Origin: BPJU01 sp964425225
GTDB lineage: Bacteria; Planctomycetota; Planctomycetia; Pirellulales; Pirellulaceae
Length of the DNA stretch: 64,000 bases
Direction of reading: 5' to 3'
NCBI GenBank assembly: GCA_964425225.1
Contig: CAYRMD010000001.1
Location: 62,001 to 126,000 of the forward strand
Shown one piece after another: positions 28,001 through 36,246 of this stretch (positions within the stretch are counted from its first letter, which is position 1; each line of letters opens with the position of its first letter). The notes beneath the pieces are model-generated. The model made no database searches, was not told where the DNA came from, and worked only from the letters and a program-made list of their open reading frames with translations. The position numbers and the translations under genes were made by a program.

Positions 28001-29340
28001 AGCCGCTCTGAGGGAATGTACGCGCAGAAATCGTTGGAATATCCATGGAGCCACAATCGGCTAGCGTCCAACAGGTCGCGAAGGCGAAGAGCATAATCAA
28101 CGCAAACCTCGCCCGCCAAAAATACCATGTGCAACGAACGACCGAAAGAAAAACTCTGAACCGGATAATGAATCGCCTCCAGCAGTTTCTCTCCGCGTGC
28201 AAGCCGATCCAGTTGATACTGTGCGTTATAACCGGCCGGGCCGCCTTGAGCTGCTCGTTGCTCAAGCTGCTCGGGCGATGGCGCGGCCTCTAGTGGTAGA
28301 TCCATATAGGTCAACTGCGCTATGATCGGCCCTTCGATGGGCAAGAGTCCCCTTTGGATCACCCGCTCCAATTCATCGGCAATCTCGGCGCCTTGCGTGC
28401 GTGCCACGTCGACTTTGTCGCCGGTAACACCGGAAGTCGGGTTGGCATCCGAGCCACAACCGATCGAAACCATGGCGATGGCTCCAGGGTATTTCCGTTC
28501 GATGAATTCCTGAGCATAACCGGCCCAGTCGCCACCGATCTGGTTGTGCGACAACGTTACGCAGTGACAGGCGTACGTGACCAGCACACCACGCAATTGA
28601 CCGTCTTCGCCCCAAACCGCCAAACATGGTAAAGAATGGTCGACGGGGCCTCCCGGCGTGCGACGATTCTTGGCAAAGGTAACCTGGCCAATTCCCCACG
28701 CCAGACGAACCGGTTGAAGGGCACTCAATGCTTGACGGCAGACTTTTTCAAGAGCATCGGTTAGCTCTTGCGTATAGCGATCAATCCTGGCTTGGTGCTC
28801 GGGCGGGATAGGCGAGCTAAAAATGGTATCGCTTGCGCCGTTGACTTTGGGTGTCGTATGGGAATGAGTAAACGTGACGGCCAAGCGGTCTCTGCGGATG
28901 GGAGTATCTTGGGCCAAACGCCTTGCCACTTCGTTGACCATCGACTCGCGAATGCCCAAACTGTCGAGTGTTATCAGTAGGATCGGTGGATCGTCTTTGT
29001 ATTGAAGGGCCAAGGCTTTCGCCCATATGCGTTGATAAATTCCCTCGGATTCACTGCGACGAAAACCAAAACCATTCAGGCGGATTGGATAATGGGGGGT
29101 AATATCGACTCGAGCCAACCCCGCGCGGTATTCGGCTGCCGTTAGGACAGCTCGTCCCACAAACACGTAGGTCGCTGACAACCATGTGCAGAACAAAACG
29201 ATCCCCAGCCGGACTCGTGCGGGACCGATTCGTTGTGCGGGACCGAGTACGCAGAAAAACTCAGTCCGGCTGTCGTTCGGCAAAGACTCATTCTGGTCTC
29301 TACCACTAAGAACCGTCGGCGGCGAAATGGGCCTCATCAT
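25051..29340 (-). CDS. Fusion: neutral-ceramidase-like domain + PVC-type beta-propeller dehydrogenase + HEAT + cytochrome c
   Basis: This is one uninterrupted 1429-residue reading frame. After a membrane/signal segment (~42-62), residues ~70-490 resemble neutral/alkaline ceramidase-like proteins (AGLARVDITPHYPIRLNGFG, VTFTHSHTTP, THACHC-like YACHCVTLSHNQIGGDWAGYAQ, SIGCGSDANP). Residues ~505-880 form a PVC-type propeller of the membrane-bound dehydrogenase class (FRIELVAAEPLVCDPVAVDFAPDGSLWVVEM, NGTLRDLAHEML later). HEAT-like repeats occupy ~900-1230. A C-terminal Pirellula-type heme domain (~1295-1425) has GKELFVKHCASCHRWKELGQSVGPDL. It is probably exported and redox-active; the substrate is unknown. 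GGAG lies 9 bp before ATG 29340. Co-directional PSD1 and DUF1501 genes follow. Confidence 0.85.
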   Translation of the reverse strand: MMRPISPPTVLSGRDQNESLPNDSRTEFFCVLGPAQRIGPARVRLGIVLFCTWLSATYVFVGRAVLTAAEYRAGLARVDITPHYPIRLNGFGFRRSESEGIYQRIWAKALALQYKDDPPILLITLDSLGIRESMVNEVARRLAQDTPIRRDRLAVTFTHSHTTPKVNGASDTIFSSPIPPEHQARIDRYTQELTDALEKVCRQALSALQPVRLAWGIGQVTFAKNRRTPGGPVDHSLPCLAVWGEDGQLRGVLVTYACHCVTLSHNQIGGDWAGYAQEFIERKYPGAIAMVSIGCGSDANPTSGVTGDKVDVARTQGAEIADELERVIQRGLLPIEGPIIAQLTYMDLPLEAAPSPEQLEQRAAQGGPAGYNAQYQLDRLARGEKLLEAIHYPVQSFSFGRSLHMVFLAGEVCVDYALRLRDLLDASRLWLHGYSNDFCAYIPSERLLREGGYGGGSEIVYFALPSKLRPGLEQKIVDAVVSVTPEVFFPGKATQGARPKAPQDAMACFRLDPKFRIELVAAEPLVCDPVAVDFAPDGSLWVVEMPDYSREVESESFQPSGRVKKLKDSNNDGRFDSAVVFLEGLRFPTGATHWRDGLLVCAAPHILWARDTNQDGRADEVQTFFTGFATHNPHARVNSLRWGVDGWLYGSGGLFGGHIRSWAGQEAVLERQDFRIQVDTGAIEGATGTSQQGRCRDDWDNWFGCDNSNLAWHYPLFDHYVRRNRHQVAPPSRVSVPLNDAAARLIPAGDLVLFPLSGAPGRATSACGIEIYRDNWLGEELQGNLFTCEPVHQAVHRLVLERHGAVFRGRRAPDETDREFLSSTDPWFRPVQVRTGPDGALWIVDMYRYVIEHKRWIPQEIIANLDLMAGREYGRIYRLVPATRGTRPVPNLEQLSAEQWVALLDHPNGTLRDLAHEMLIWNRPKQVKTHLEELARNGRHPAGRLAALWTLQLRGELDETLFVHVLHDPHPAVRRQAVRVAESYADSQAVAEAVRQTVTDPEYEVRYQAAWSLGAFAPHFAAPALAQLALQAPGDPYMIAAVGSSLSADNVGLFLNCWPELLRLTPEQRDIYEQFAAMHVLLVGEMAFETHLAQVDVTYQSTPSREAFRMLWRLVDAYHRLRPDANPSARWPQLGQWIEQARSVTEDWNNEERLRSEAITFIGKCRRREDVGWLCRWLELQHPPTLQQRALEVLAELSFAEIGQQLVTLWPQVTPKLQNELLDVLLRRPAWTVELVEALEQDLIPRGSLDATRRQRLFAQVPPQLKQRLEQLFEYQSQHRANVDRYRSALPSGNSQFGKELFVKHCASCHRWKELGQSVGPDLSALANKSPDYLLTAILDPNREVEPRYLAYAVQTNGGQVLTGLLVAETSTSITIVEAEGKSRELLRDDIEQIRSTGLSLMPEGLERELSAEQIAHLIAWLMESTAMR

Positions 29341-30002
29341 CAATGGTGCTCCAGCGATAAACCGTCAATGCTTTCCTGTGCGGCAACTAGCGTGGTAAAG
29401 TCAAACCCAGGTTGTTTTTTGTACGTAGCAAACCGCCGCTAGGGAAAGTGTCGTTGTCATGCGGCTATTGTAAGAAAGCTTACGTGAAGACGATCCATTT
29501 TTCACCTCCTGATGCTGGGGACGCACAATGATTCGACAGGCATCGTTGCGGCTGTTGACTACGACAATTGTTTTGTACGAGTTCCTCATTACCGGCCGAC
29601 TTGCCAATAGGTTCCGGTACAAGAACAAATGAACGATGCGGCGGCTCGTTTGCATTTTTTCGCAACAGGTTTGACTGAGTATTCGCGCCAGGGCAACAGT
29701 GGTCGTCCGGCACCGTCGTTTGCCGACCTTCCTGCCTCTGTGATGCCGCTCGCCCCTACACAACACCGGGCATGAGGAGAACGTCGAGGGCAAAGCCGCT
29801 GACCTATAAAAAGGTTCCCTCATTGCGAAGCAAGTCAAAGCTACAAGGTGAATCGTACGAATGGTGGAGACTATTCAGTGCAAAACTATATCCTTCTCTT
29901 GCCAAGTGGAGCTCACTCCTCACGTGGCCAGGCCCAGGAAGAGCCGCTTTTTCTGACGAGTTGATCGGATGATGGCGGAATGGAAGTTCGGTGCTTGGCG
30001 GC
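29341..30002. other. 662-bp spacer upstream of the 16-kb minus-strand gene block
   Basis: No gene is supported; the ORFs here lack family features. A small inverted repeat GTAAG-AAAG-CTTAC lies at 29470-29483, 130 bp upstream of the fusion-gene start, and may be regulatory. It is the natural place for the promoter of the whole block. Confidence 0.35.
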
Positions 30003-31808
30003 TCAACGAATGTGAGGAAACGGATTGAACCACATGTAATTTAGATGGCGGTAAAGCGCACTTTGCTGCAATAAATCAGTGTGTTTAGCTTGACCCACAA
30101 GGCGGCCCTCGTGGAACAACAGCACTGTGTCGGCAGAGCGGAGCGCGGATAGTCTTCGCGATACGAAAATTAAGGTTCGTTCGGCTGCTGCATTGTGCAT
30201 GGCAAGTTCTACAGCGGCCTGTTCGCTTTCGGGCGGTGGTTGCCAGGGTTCGTCCACGACCAACACAGACGGGTTGCGCAACAGAGCTCGTGCCAGTGCT
30301 ACGCGAAACTCTTGCCAGACGGTCAGTTGGTGGCCATATTTGCCGATAATCGTTTCAAAGTTGTCGGGCAATCCCAATACGACATCGATAATCTGAGCCT
30401 TTTTCGCCGCTTCATGGATTTGATCCGTCGTAAAGGACGAATCACCACAGGTAATGTTTTCGGTAACGCTTCCGGTGAATACCAGGGCATCGCGCAATAC
30501 CAAAAGCGATTGGCGGCGTGCCGAATCGATGGTCCCGAAGCGAAGATCGTGTTCATCGAACAAGACGCGTCCCGAAGCTGGATCCGTCAAACGCGGTACC
30601 AACTCTAGGAGCACGCGCACGGTGCGCGGGTCGCTAGAAACCAGTGCTGTCCGGCTGCCGGCTGGAATCGAAAAGCTTACTTCGTCCAACAGTTTTTGGC
30701 CATGTCGATCCACCACGGTCACCGCATCGAAACGCAATTGTTGCCGCAGCGGCTGTAAGGGCTGGGAAGAAGGCAAGTCATGTACAGCCGGTTGCCGTTC
30801 CAAGAACAGCACGATCTCTCGAGCGGCTCGCAAACATTCCAATTGTTCGGAGCGCCATCGGCGCAAGCGCATCCAGGGAAACCATGCACCAGCCAACGAA
30901 AGGAGCACAATCGATCCGTCGACCACCGAGTGTCCGCCGATACTCAATAGGGTCAACCAGGATACCGCACAAACAAGTACCACGAACCAATACCATGGCG
31001 TGCGAGCGGAGGCAGCCAAGTCGGCACGCAACCCCTGTTGTTCCAGGTGGCGTAGCCGATCGGCCACCGGACCTGCCGGTGACGAACTCATCGCATAACC
31101 GATCGCCAGGGGAGCAAGATTCATCGTCTCTGCCAAGTATTCACTTGCCAGATGCGCTTGGTCGGCATAGTGGCGGCTAGCGCGCTCGGATCGCTCGGAC
31201 AACCAACGATCCCACTGATAAACCAAAAGCCCGAGGATAATAGCCACCAGCGCAAGCCACACATGGACCACGAGAGCCAACCCCACCAGAAGCACCAGCA
31301 ATACCAGGGAATGCGGCACAGCGCGGTACCAATGCACCAGGCCGCGCCGTACCTGGTCAATTCGTTCGCTGAATAACTCACGAGGCCAACTGCGTTGATC
31401 CTCCAAGCCGTCTTGGGTACCGAGCCGGAAGACCTGCGCATGGAGCTGGCGACGCAGAGTGCTGGCGGCCCGATGGGCCGCACGATAGATGGCACGCCGA
31501 TACCATTGGCCACAACAAGCTTGGACGAAAGCTAAACCCACCGCTGCCATTGCCAATAACAGGTCCGACCACGGCAACCGGCCGTCGGATTCTTGGCCGC
31601 TTGCACGCCGAACGACACCAGTCACACCCGAGAACAGCCAATGGAAGTTCTGTTCCTGCCAACGCAGAGCCAGCCAACTACCGAAAACGATTAACAGACA
31701 CGGGGGGACAAGTGCCAGCAACACCCCACTGAGCACCATGCTGAGACGTCCCTCAACTGCCGTGCGCTTCAGTCTCTGCCACGCGGAATCATCACCCCAA
31801 ATCGCCAT
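30003..31808 (-). CDS. ABC exporter-like protein with degenerate (probably inactive) ATPase domain
   Basis: The 601-residue protein has the type IV exporter plan: a transmembrane part (segments near 25-47, 84-100, 168-200 and 275-310) and a nucleotide-binding domain from ~355. The fold is clear from LRFDAVTVVDRHGQKLLDEV, FTGSVTENI and RVALARALLRNPSVLVVDEP. The catalytic motifs are gone, however. The Walker A position reads VSSDPRTVRV instead of GxxGxGKST (lysine replaced by V397). The Q-loop glutamine is R439. The signature LSGGQ is LTVWQ (495-499). The switch histidine is R551. Only the Walker B D519-E520 remains. It cannot be a normal ATPase; it may act with another subunit or have another role. 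ATG 31808 is preferred over the upstream TTG. Confidence 0.8.
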   Translation of the reverse strand: MAIWGDDSAWQRLKRTAVEGRLSMVLSGVLLALVPPCLLIVFGSWLALRWQEQNFHWLFSGVTGVVRRASGQESDGRLPWSDLLLAMAAVGLAFVQACCGQWYRRAIYRAAHRAASTLRRQLHAQVFRLGTQDGLEDQRSWPRELFSERIDQVRRGLVHWYRAVPHSLVLLVLLVGLALVVHVWLALVAIILGLLVYQWDRWLSERSERASRHYADQAHLASEYLAETMNLAPLAIGYAMSSSPAGPVADRLRHLEQQGLRADLAASARTPWYWFVVLVCAVSWLTLLSIGGHSVVDGSIVLLSLAGAWFPWMRLRRWRSEQLECLRAAREIVLFLERQPAVHDLPSSQPLQPLRQQLRFDAVTVVDRHGQKLLDEVSFSIPAGSRTALVSSDPRTVRVLLELVPRLTDPASGRVLFDEHDLRFGTIDSARRQSLLVLRDALVFTGSVTENITCGDSSFTTDQIHEAAKKAQIIDVVLGLPDNFETIIGKYGHQLTVWQEFRVALARALLRNPSVLVVDEPWQPPPESEQAAVELAMHNAAAERTLIFVSRRLSALRSADTVLLFHEGRLVGQAKHTDLLQQSALYRHLNYMWFNPFPHIR

Positions 31809-31949
31809 ACGAGTATCTCGCAATCATCGCGCTGCATCGGCTGCCGTCCTGGCACATCATTGCACGCGGCAACGCCTACGGGAAGAAAGCAAAAAGCAAT
31901 TCCCGTCAGCGGCCAAACCGTCTCCTACAGTGTAATCCCCGAGCACATC

Positions 31950-33545
31950 TTATGCCAAATCACGGTCCTCAAACAGCAACAGAGCGAGCAACAGCGCAAC
32001 TAAGCAGTAGAGGGCACAGTATCCGGCTGCCATACCTAAATAGTTCAGAGGAACTTCGACATCAGCAGCGATCGCGGCTTGAATGTTAAAGCTCTCCAAA
32101 TTCGGCAAAATTGTCGCTAACAATTGGGCAAAAAACGCGACAATTTCCCATTGCGTCTCACTGGCCTGAACCAAGACAGGCGTAATATTGCCCAAAACAA
32201 AGATGCTGAAAGAAAGCACGAAGTTGGCCAGCAGTGGCAAACGCGTCGAAATCGCCACACTCACCGCGGCTAAAACCAACGTCTGCATGAAACTCAATAC
32301 CAGCCCAGGTACGGTCATGATCATTTCGTAATGACACAAATCCCAGGTGGCCTCGTCTTTGGCCGTTTCGCGAGCATCATAGATCGGCTTGTACGCCACA
32401 AGCACAAGAAGTACCAACCCCAACACAATATACGTCAGAGCCAGGGTCCACGTGATACCAAAGAATTTACCGAGGACAAATGCAGGCCGCTGAATCGGTT
32501 TGGAGAGCACAGTCAACGCCGTCCGCCCTTCAACCTCCTCGGCCACCGAAACACTAGCAGCCCACACAGCCTGGATCAGGCACAATACCATGATCAGCGA
32601 AAAGCTCGAGTCTTTTAACATTTTGATGTCTTCACCAAACGTGTTGTAGGGCAAAAAGACAAATACCAAGAGCGCGAAGATGCCCAGCATAAGAACGATC
32701 GTAAACAGGGGCTGTGCGATTTCCGACTTGTAGGTGGCCAAAGCAATTGCCGACAATCTCGGGGCCACAGCGCGTATCACCAGGTAGACAAGGAAAAACG
32801 CCGCCACACAAACGGCAGTAATCGGGATGGTATTGGCTTCACGAAAAGCTGGAGCTACGGTGAGCGTGACCTTGAAAGTTGCCGGGGATGCCCCGTGGTT
32901 GGCCACGTACAGTTGTTCCAGCGTGTCGGACGGAAGTGCGGGTGACTGAAAATCTCCCCGGCGCCAACGATACGGCTCGTCGGACGACACGCGAAGCACG
33001 GGCCGCTCCTGACCGGCCGTCGAACGCAACTCGCTTTGCGATTCGGCATATGGCTGCCACGAGACGGACAAGTCTTCGGTACTTTCCAGCAGCATTTCCC
33101 GGATTTCGCGAGTCGGCCAATGGATCGCAACGGGAGTCTCCCGGCGAAAGTCCACGTCCCCTTCCGCATCGCGAGGCGTGGGTGGCACCTGAAACTCAAA
33201 GGGGACTTCACCTGCCACATGTAGCCGCCGTAATCCCAGCAACAGTTCCGTCGGCTGCCGAACGAATAAGGTGCCAAAAATCCCAAAAAAGGCAAAACTC
33301 GCGACAATCCAAAAAACAGGCCACAATACTCCCTCGCGGAACGCCACCGGCAGCTCGCGAATCTGTTGCCGATACCAATGCGGCATAACGGGCAGGAAAG
33401 CCAATCCGGTACACACCCCTAACACCAATCCCAGTAGAACTAACCCGGCAAGGGCTCCCACGCCGAGTAGCCACACTGGAGTCAACCAGTTGCTCAACCA
33501 ATCTGGAACTAGGATTGCACCGAAAGGCAGGCTTGCTGATGTCAT
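31950..33545 (-). CDS. ABC-2-type membrane permease with large extracytoplasmic domain
   Basis: The 531-residue protein has two N-terminal membrane segments (~22-48 and ~72-95). A soluble region (~98-240) of beta-type sequence follows. At least six further segments extend to the C-terminus, with the ABC-2 signature around EEVEGRTALTVLSKPIQRPAFVLGKF, which is typical of permeases that move substrates with a separate ATPase. No such ATPase is encoded next to it; the only ABC gene nearby is the degenerate exporter 141 bp downstream on the same strand. The substrate is unknown. ATG 33545 has GGAG 12 bp upstream, slightly far; a GTG at 33563 is the alternative. Confidence 0.75.
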   Translation of the reverse strand: MTSASLPFGAILVPDWLSNWLTPVWLLGVGALAGLVLLGLVLGVCTGLAFLPVMPHWYRQQIRELPVAFREGVLWPVFWIVASFAFFGIFGTLFVRQPTELLLGLRRLHVAGEVPFEFQVPPTPRDAEGDVDFRRETPVAIHWPTREIREMLLESTEDLSVSWQPYAESQSELRSTAGQERPVLRVSSDEPYRWRRGDFQSPALPSDTLEQLYVANHGASPATFKVTLTVAPAFREANTIPITAVCVAAFFLVYLVIRAVAPRLSAIALATYKSEIAQPLFTIVLMLGIFALLVFVFLPYNTFGEDIKMLKDSSFSLIMVLCLIQAVWAASVSVAEEVEGRTALTVLSKPIQRPAFVLGKFFGITWTLALTYIVLGLVLLVLVAYKPIYDARETAKDEATWDLCHYEMIMTVPGLVLSFMQTLVLAAVSVAISTRLPLLANFVLSFSIFVLGNITPVLVQASETQWEIVAFFAQLLATILPNLESFNIQAAIAADVEVPLNYLGMAAGYCALYCLVALLLALLLFEDRDLA

Positions 33546-33733
33546 AGTAACTTGAAGCTCCACATCCTCAGTTAAACCCTCGTCGATAGGATAACTGCCA
33601 AAATATCCAAAATATTAAGCCGCGGTGGTAAACACCGTTGGATACGCAATATGCAGGGTGTTGGTTCACCCGTATTTACGCAAAGGGCATCTACAAGGTC
33701 TTATTGCCCTTTGTGCCGCTTTCCTTTTTCAAG

Positions 33734-34009
33734 CTAATGACGAATGCTGAAGCCGTCAAACTCCCCAGTAGCCGGTTCGGTTCGACTTTGCGTGTGGCGA
33801 ATGTACTCCTTCATGCGGTACTGGACCGCAGCCAAATAGCGCTGTAGTTCTTCCGGTTCACCTTCGACTACCAATTCGACGGATCCATTAGGAAGGTTAC
33901 GGACGTAGCCGCTGACTTGGAATTGCTCCGCTATACGTCGCGCGGTGTATCGAAAACCCACGCCCTGAACGTGACCGGAGTAGAGCACGACTCGTCGCTC
34001 GCTGGCCAT
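33734..34009 (-). CDS. acyP: Acylphosphatase
   Basis: This small cytoplasmic enzyme hydrolyses acyl-phosphate bonds. The 91-residue protein matches the usual length and has the family motif GHVQGVGFRYTA, with catalytic R20, and GYVRNLPNGSVELVVEG, with catalytic N38. The start was placed at ATG 34009 because a longer frame adds 26 residues outside the fold. It is a single gene with no obvious partner; 188 bp separate it from the permease. Confidence 0.93.
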   Translation of the reverse strand: MASERRVVLYSGHVQGVGFRYTARRIAEQFQVSGYVRNLPNGSVELVVEGEPEELQRYLAAVQYRMKEYIRHTQSRTEPATGEFDGFSIRH

Positions 34010-34607
34010 AGTGTGCGTCGCGATTGTAAGTGAGACTATTCCTCTAATTTGGCGGGCCTCGCGCAGGTCTGCCGTTTTCCCGCTCAACCCGACCTAATCA
34101 CTATGTGTCGTGGATACGTGACTCCGGGTACTGGCGTTCTATTGAGCAGCTAGAGTAATTTAATGCAAAGGCGCGGAGGCGCAAAGGCGCAGTGACGGTT
34201 ACAACCCGTGTCGATCACCTAATTGCATCTAGGGATGTTACCGTTTCCCCAGTTCGTCCACCTTCTACCTACAAGGAAGCGGGACACATAGGAATTGTCC
34301 CTTTATGCACCTACAGATTTGACGCACACTCGGGACGACTCGTGCTTCGCTTCGCGTTTAGCAACACAAGCCGCAAACCGCTGCCTGGCTGAAAACAGTA
34401 ATTCCATTATGGGACGCTACGGTTCAGCAGCAGGCTCGAGGGCGTTTGTTGCGAGCACAAGCCACAGCGAGCGAAATTGCATGGCTGACCAATCCAAACT
34501 AGCCGTAACGAGTGAATCTAAAAGTATGTTTCTGGTGCCGCGCTGCGGGAAATAAACCACTGCTCCCTTCGCGTATGCTAAGCTCCCCGTCACGCGCTTA
34601 ACTACGA
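34010..34607. other. 598-bp spacer with repeat family B and no recognisable gene
   Basis: A repeat copy (AATGCAAAGGCGCGGAGGCG then CAAAGGCGCAG) lies at 34162-34193. The rest holds only short ORFs with no support. Confidence 0.45.
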
Positions 34608-35312
34608 TCAGCGTTGTGGGTTCGCCGAGTCAACTTTTCGGAAAAACATCATGTGCTGCCACGGCAGTCCATCGAACTCCTTGTGCAGGCGAAAACGATT
34701 GGCAGTTAGCTCCTTATTGATCTGTTGCTTGCTCATTTTATGGAGCGGCTTAATGGGCACATTTGGATCTTCTGCTCGAAATTCCACCAGTACCACCAGA
34801 CCGTCTGGAGCTAACGCGCGGTGGATAGCCGCCAACATGTGTTCGGGATGGGAAAACTCATGATAGACATCCACCATCAGTACCAAATCGATTGCTTGGG
34901 CCGGTAATCTTGGGTCGTGAACCGACCCCAGTATCGGAGTGACGTTGTCGATGTCTTCCTTTTCCAATCGAGCGCGCAGCATTTCGAGCATTTGCGGCTG
35001 AATATCCACGGCATATACTCTGCCCTGAGGTCCCACCATGCGCGCCAACGGGAGTGTGAGATAGCCATTGCCACACCCCAAATCACACACCACCATACCG
35101 GGGCGGATTCCTAGGTTGGCCAACATCAATGAGGTACGCTCTTCACGTTCCCGCTCATCGCGCAGCAGCCACTCAGCACCCGTATAGTGCATTGTCTGTG
35201 CGATCCGCCGCCCCATGTATTCGGTGAGCGACGCAGGAGGCTCGCCCCAACAAACAATGTGACCGAAGAACTGTAGCGCCAAAAAACAAGTGGCCAAGAC
35301 GCCGGTTTTCAT
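34608..35312 (-). CDS. Class I SAM-dependent methyltransferase with N-terminal signal-like segment
   Basis: The 234-residue protein has motif I VVCDLGCGNGYLTLPLA, the acidic loop YAVDIQPQ, and MVDVYHEFSHPEHMLAAIHRALAPDGLVVLVEF, all typical of Rossmann-fold methyltransferases of the methyltransf_11 type. Residues 1-23 (MKTGVLATCFLALQFFGHIV) form a classic signal peptide ending near CWGEPPAS, so the enzyme may be exported or membrane-anchored, which is unusual because SAM is cytoplasmic. It follows ilvE on the same strand after 59 bp. The acceptor is unknown. Confidence 0.8.
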   Translation of the reverse strand: MKTGVLATCFLALQFFGHIVCWGEPPASLTEYMGRRIAQTMHYTGAEWLLRDEREREERTSLMLANLGIRPGMVVCDLGCGNGYLTLPLARMVGPQGRVYAVDIQPQMLEMLRARLEKEDIDNVTPILGSVHDPRLPAQAIDLVLMVDVYHEFSHPEHMLAAIHRALAPDGLVVLVEFRAEDPNVPIKPLHKMSKQQINKELTANRFRLHKEFDGLPWQHMMFFRKVDSANPQR

Positions 35313-35371
35313 AAAAAGCACTCTCAGCACCTATGTGACGGAGCTCTTCGGATTGCGCGCCGGGCCATGCG

Positions 35372-36235
35372 TTACGACTCGTTTCTTACCAGCTCAGCGA
35401 ATCGTTGCATCAGTCGGCGCGTGATCGGTCCTGGGCGGCCATCCCCAATCGGGCGATTGTCAACTTTAACTACGGGTACGACTTCGGCGGCTGTTCCCGT
35501 CAGGAAACATTCATCGGCGATATACACATCATGTTTGGTCAATGGCACTTGTAGCACGGCGATCGCATCGCGTTCGGCCAGTTCGATAACAGCGTTGCGC
35601 GTGATTCCTTCCAGAATGCCCGCATCGACCGGGGGTGTTAGCAGACGTCCCCGCGACACCAAAAAGATATTATCCCCCGTGCACTCAGCAACTTCTCCCC
35701 GGCTGTTGAGCATCAATGCTTCGGGACAACCGGCTTTTAGCCCCTCAATTTTGGCCAAAATATTGTTCAGATAGTTGAGCGACTTGATGCGCGGGCTGAG
35801 GGCCGCCGGATGGTTACGAATCGTACTGACCGTAACGATTTCCAAACCGTTTTCGTACACGTGCTTTGGATAAAGTTCGATGGTATCGGCAATAATAATG
35901 ACCTGTGGATTGCGGCATCGATTGGGATCCAGGCCCAAGGTACCAGCGCCGCGCGTTACGACTAGCCGAATATACCCATCCTGAATTTGGTTGGCCTGAA
36001 GAGTGTCACAAACGGCTTGCGCCATTTGCTCTTTGGTGACGGGGATTTCCAAGGCGATGGCTTTAGCCGACTGCCACAGCCGATCCAGATGCTGCTCGAG
36101 TCGGAATATTTTCCCGCTGTAACTGCGGATTCCCTCGAAAACCCCGTCTCCATAGAGTAATCCGTGATCGAACACACTGATTTTGGCATGCTCTTTGTCA
36201 TACAGCACGCCATTGATATAGACTTTCAACGCCAT
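35372..36235 (-). CDS. ilvE: Branched-chain-amino-acid aminotransferase (class IV PLP enzyme)
   Basis: Class IV aminotransferases move amino groups between branched-chain amino acids and 2-oxoglutarate using PLP. The 287-residue protein has the fold-type IV features: FDHGLLYGDGVFEGIRSYSG near 22-41, the PLP lysine K151 in PRIKSLNYLNN, and C-terminal SRGEVAECTGDNIFLV with GILEGITR and ECFLTGTAAEVVPV. The last motif favours branched-chain over D-amino-acid transferases. The start is ATG 36235. It is 11 bp downstream of lolD, so it is likely in the lysS-lolC-lolD operon. Confidence 0.9.
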   Translation of the reverse strand: MALKVYINGVLYDKEHAKISVFDHGLLYGDGVFEGIRSYSGKIFRLEQHLDRLWQSAKAIALEIPVTKEQMAQAVCDTLQANQIQDGYIRLVVTRGAGTLGLDPNRCRNPQVIIIADTIELYPKHVYENGLEIVTVSTIRNHPAALSPRIKSLNYLNNILAKIEGLKAGCPEALMLNSRGEVAECTGDNIFLVSRGRLLTPPVDAGILEGITRNAVIELAERDAIAVLQVPLTKHDVYIADECFLTGTAAEVVPVVKVDNRPIGDGRPGPITRRLMQRFAELVRNES

Positions 36236-36246
36236 GGTCGTTGCGC

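Noticed and set aside
29401..29838. 145-codon minus-strand ORF in the spacer before the fusion gene
   Set aside because: No motif, no ribosome site and unlike the codon use of neighbours.
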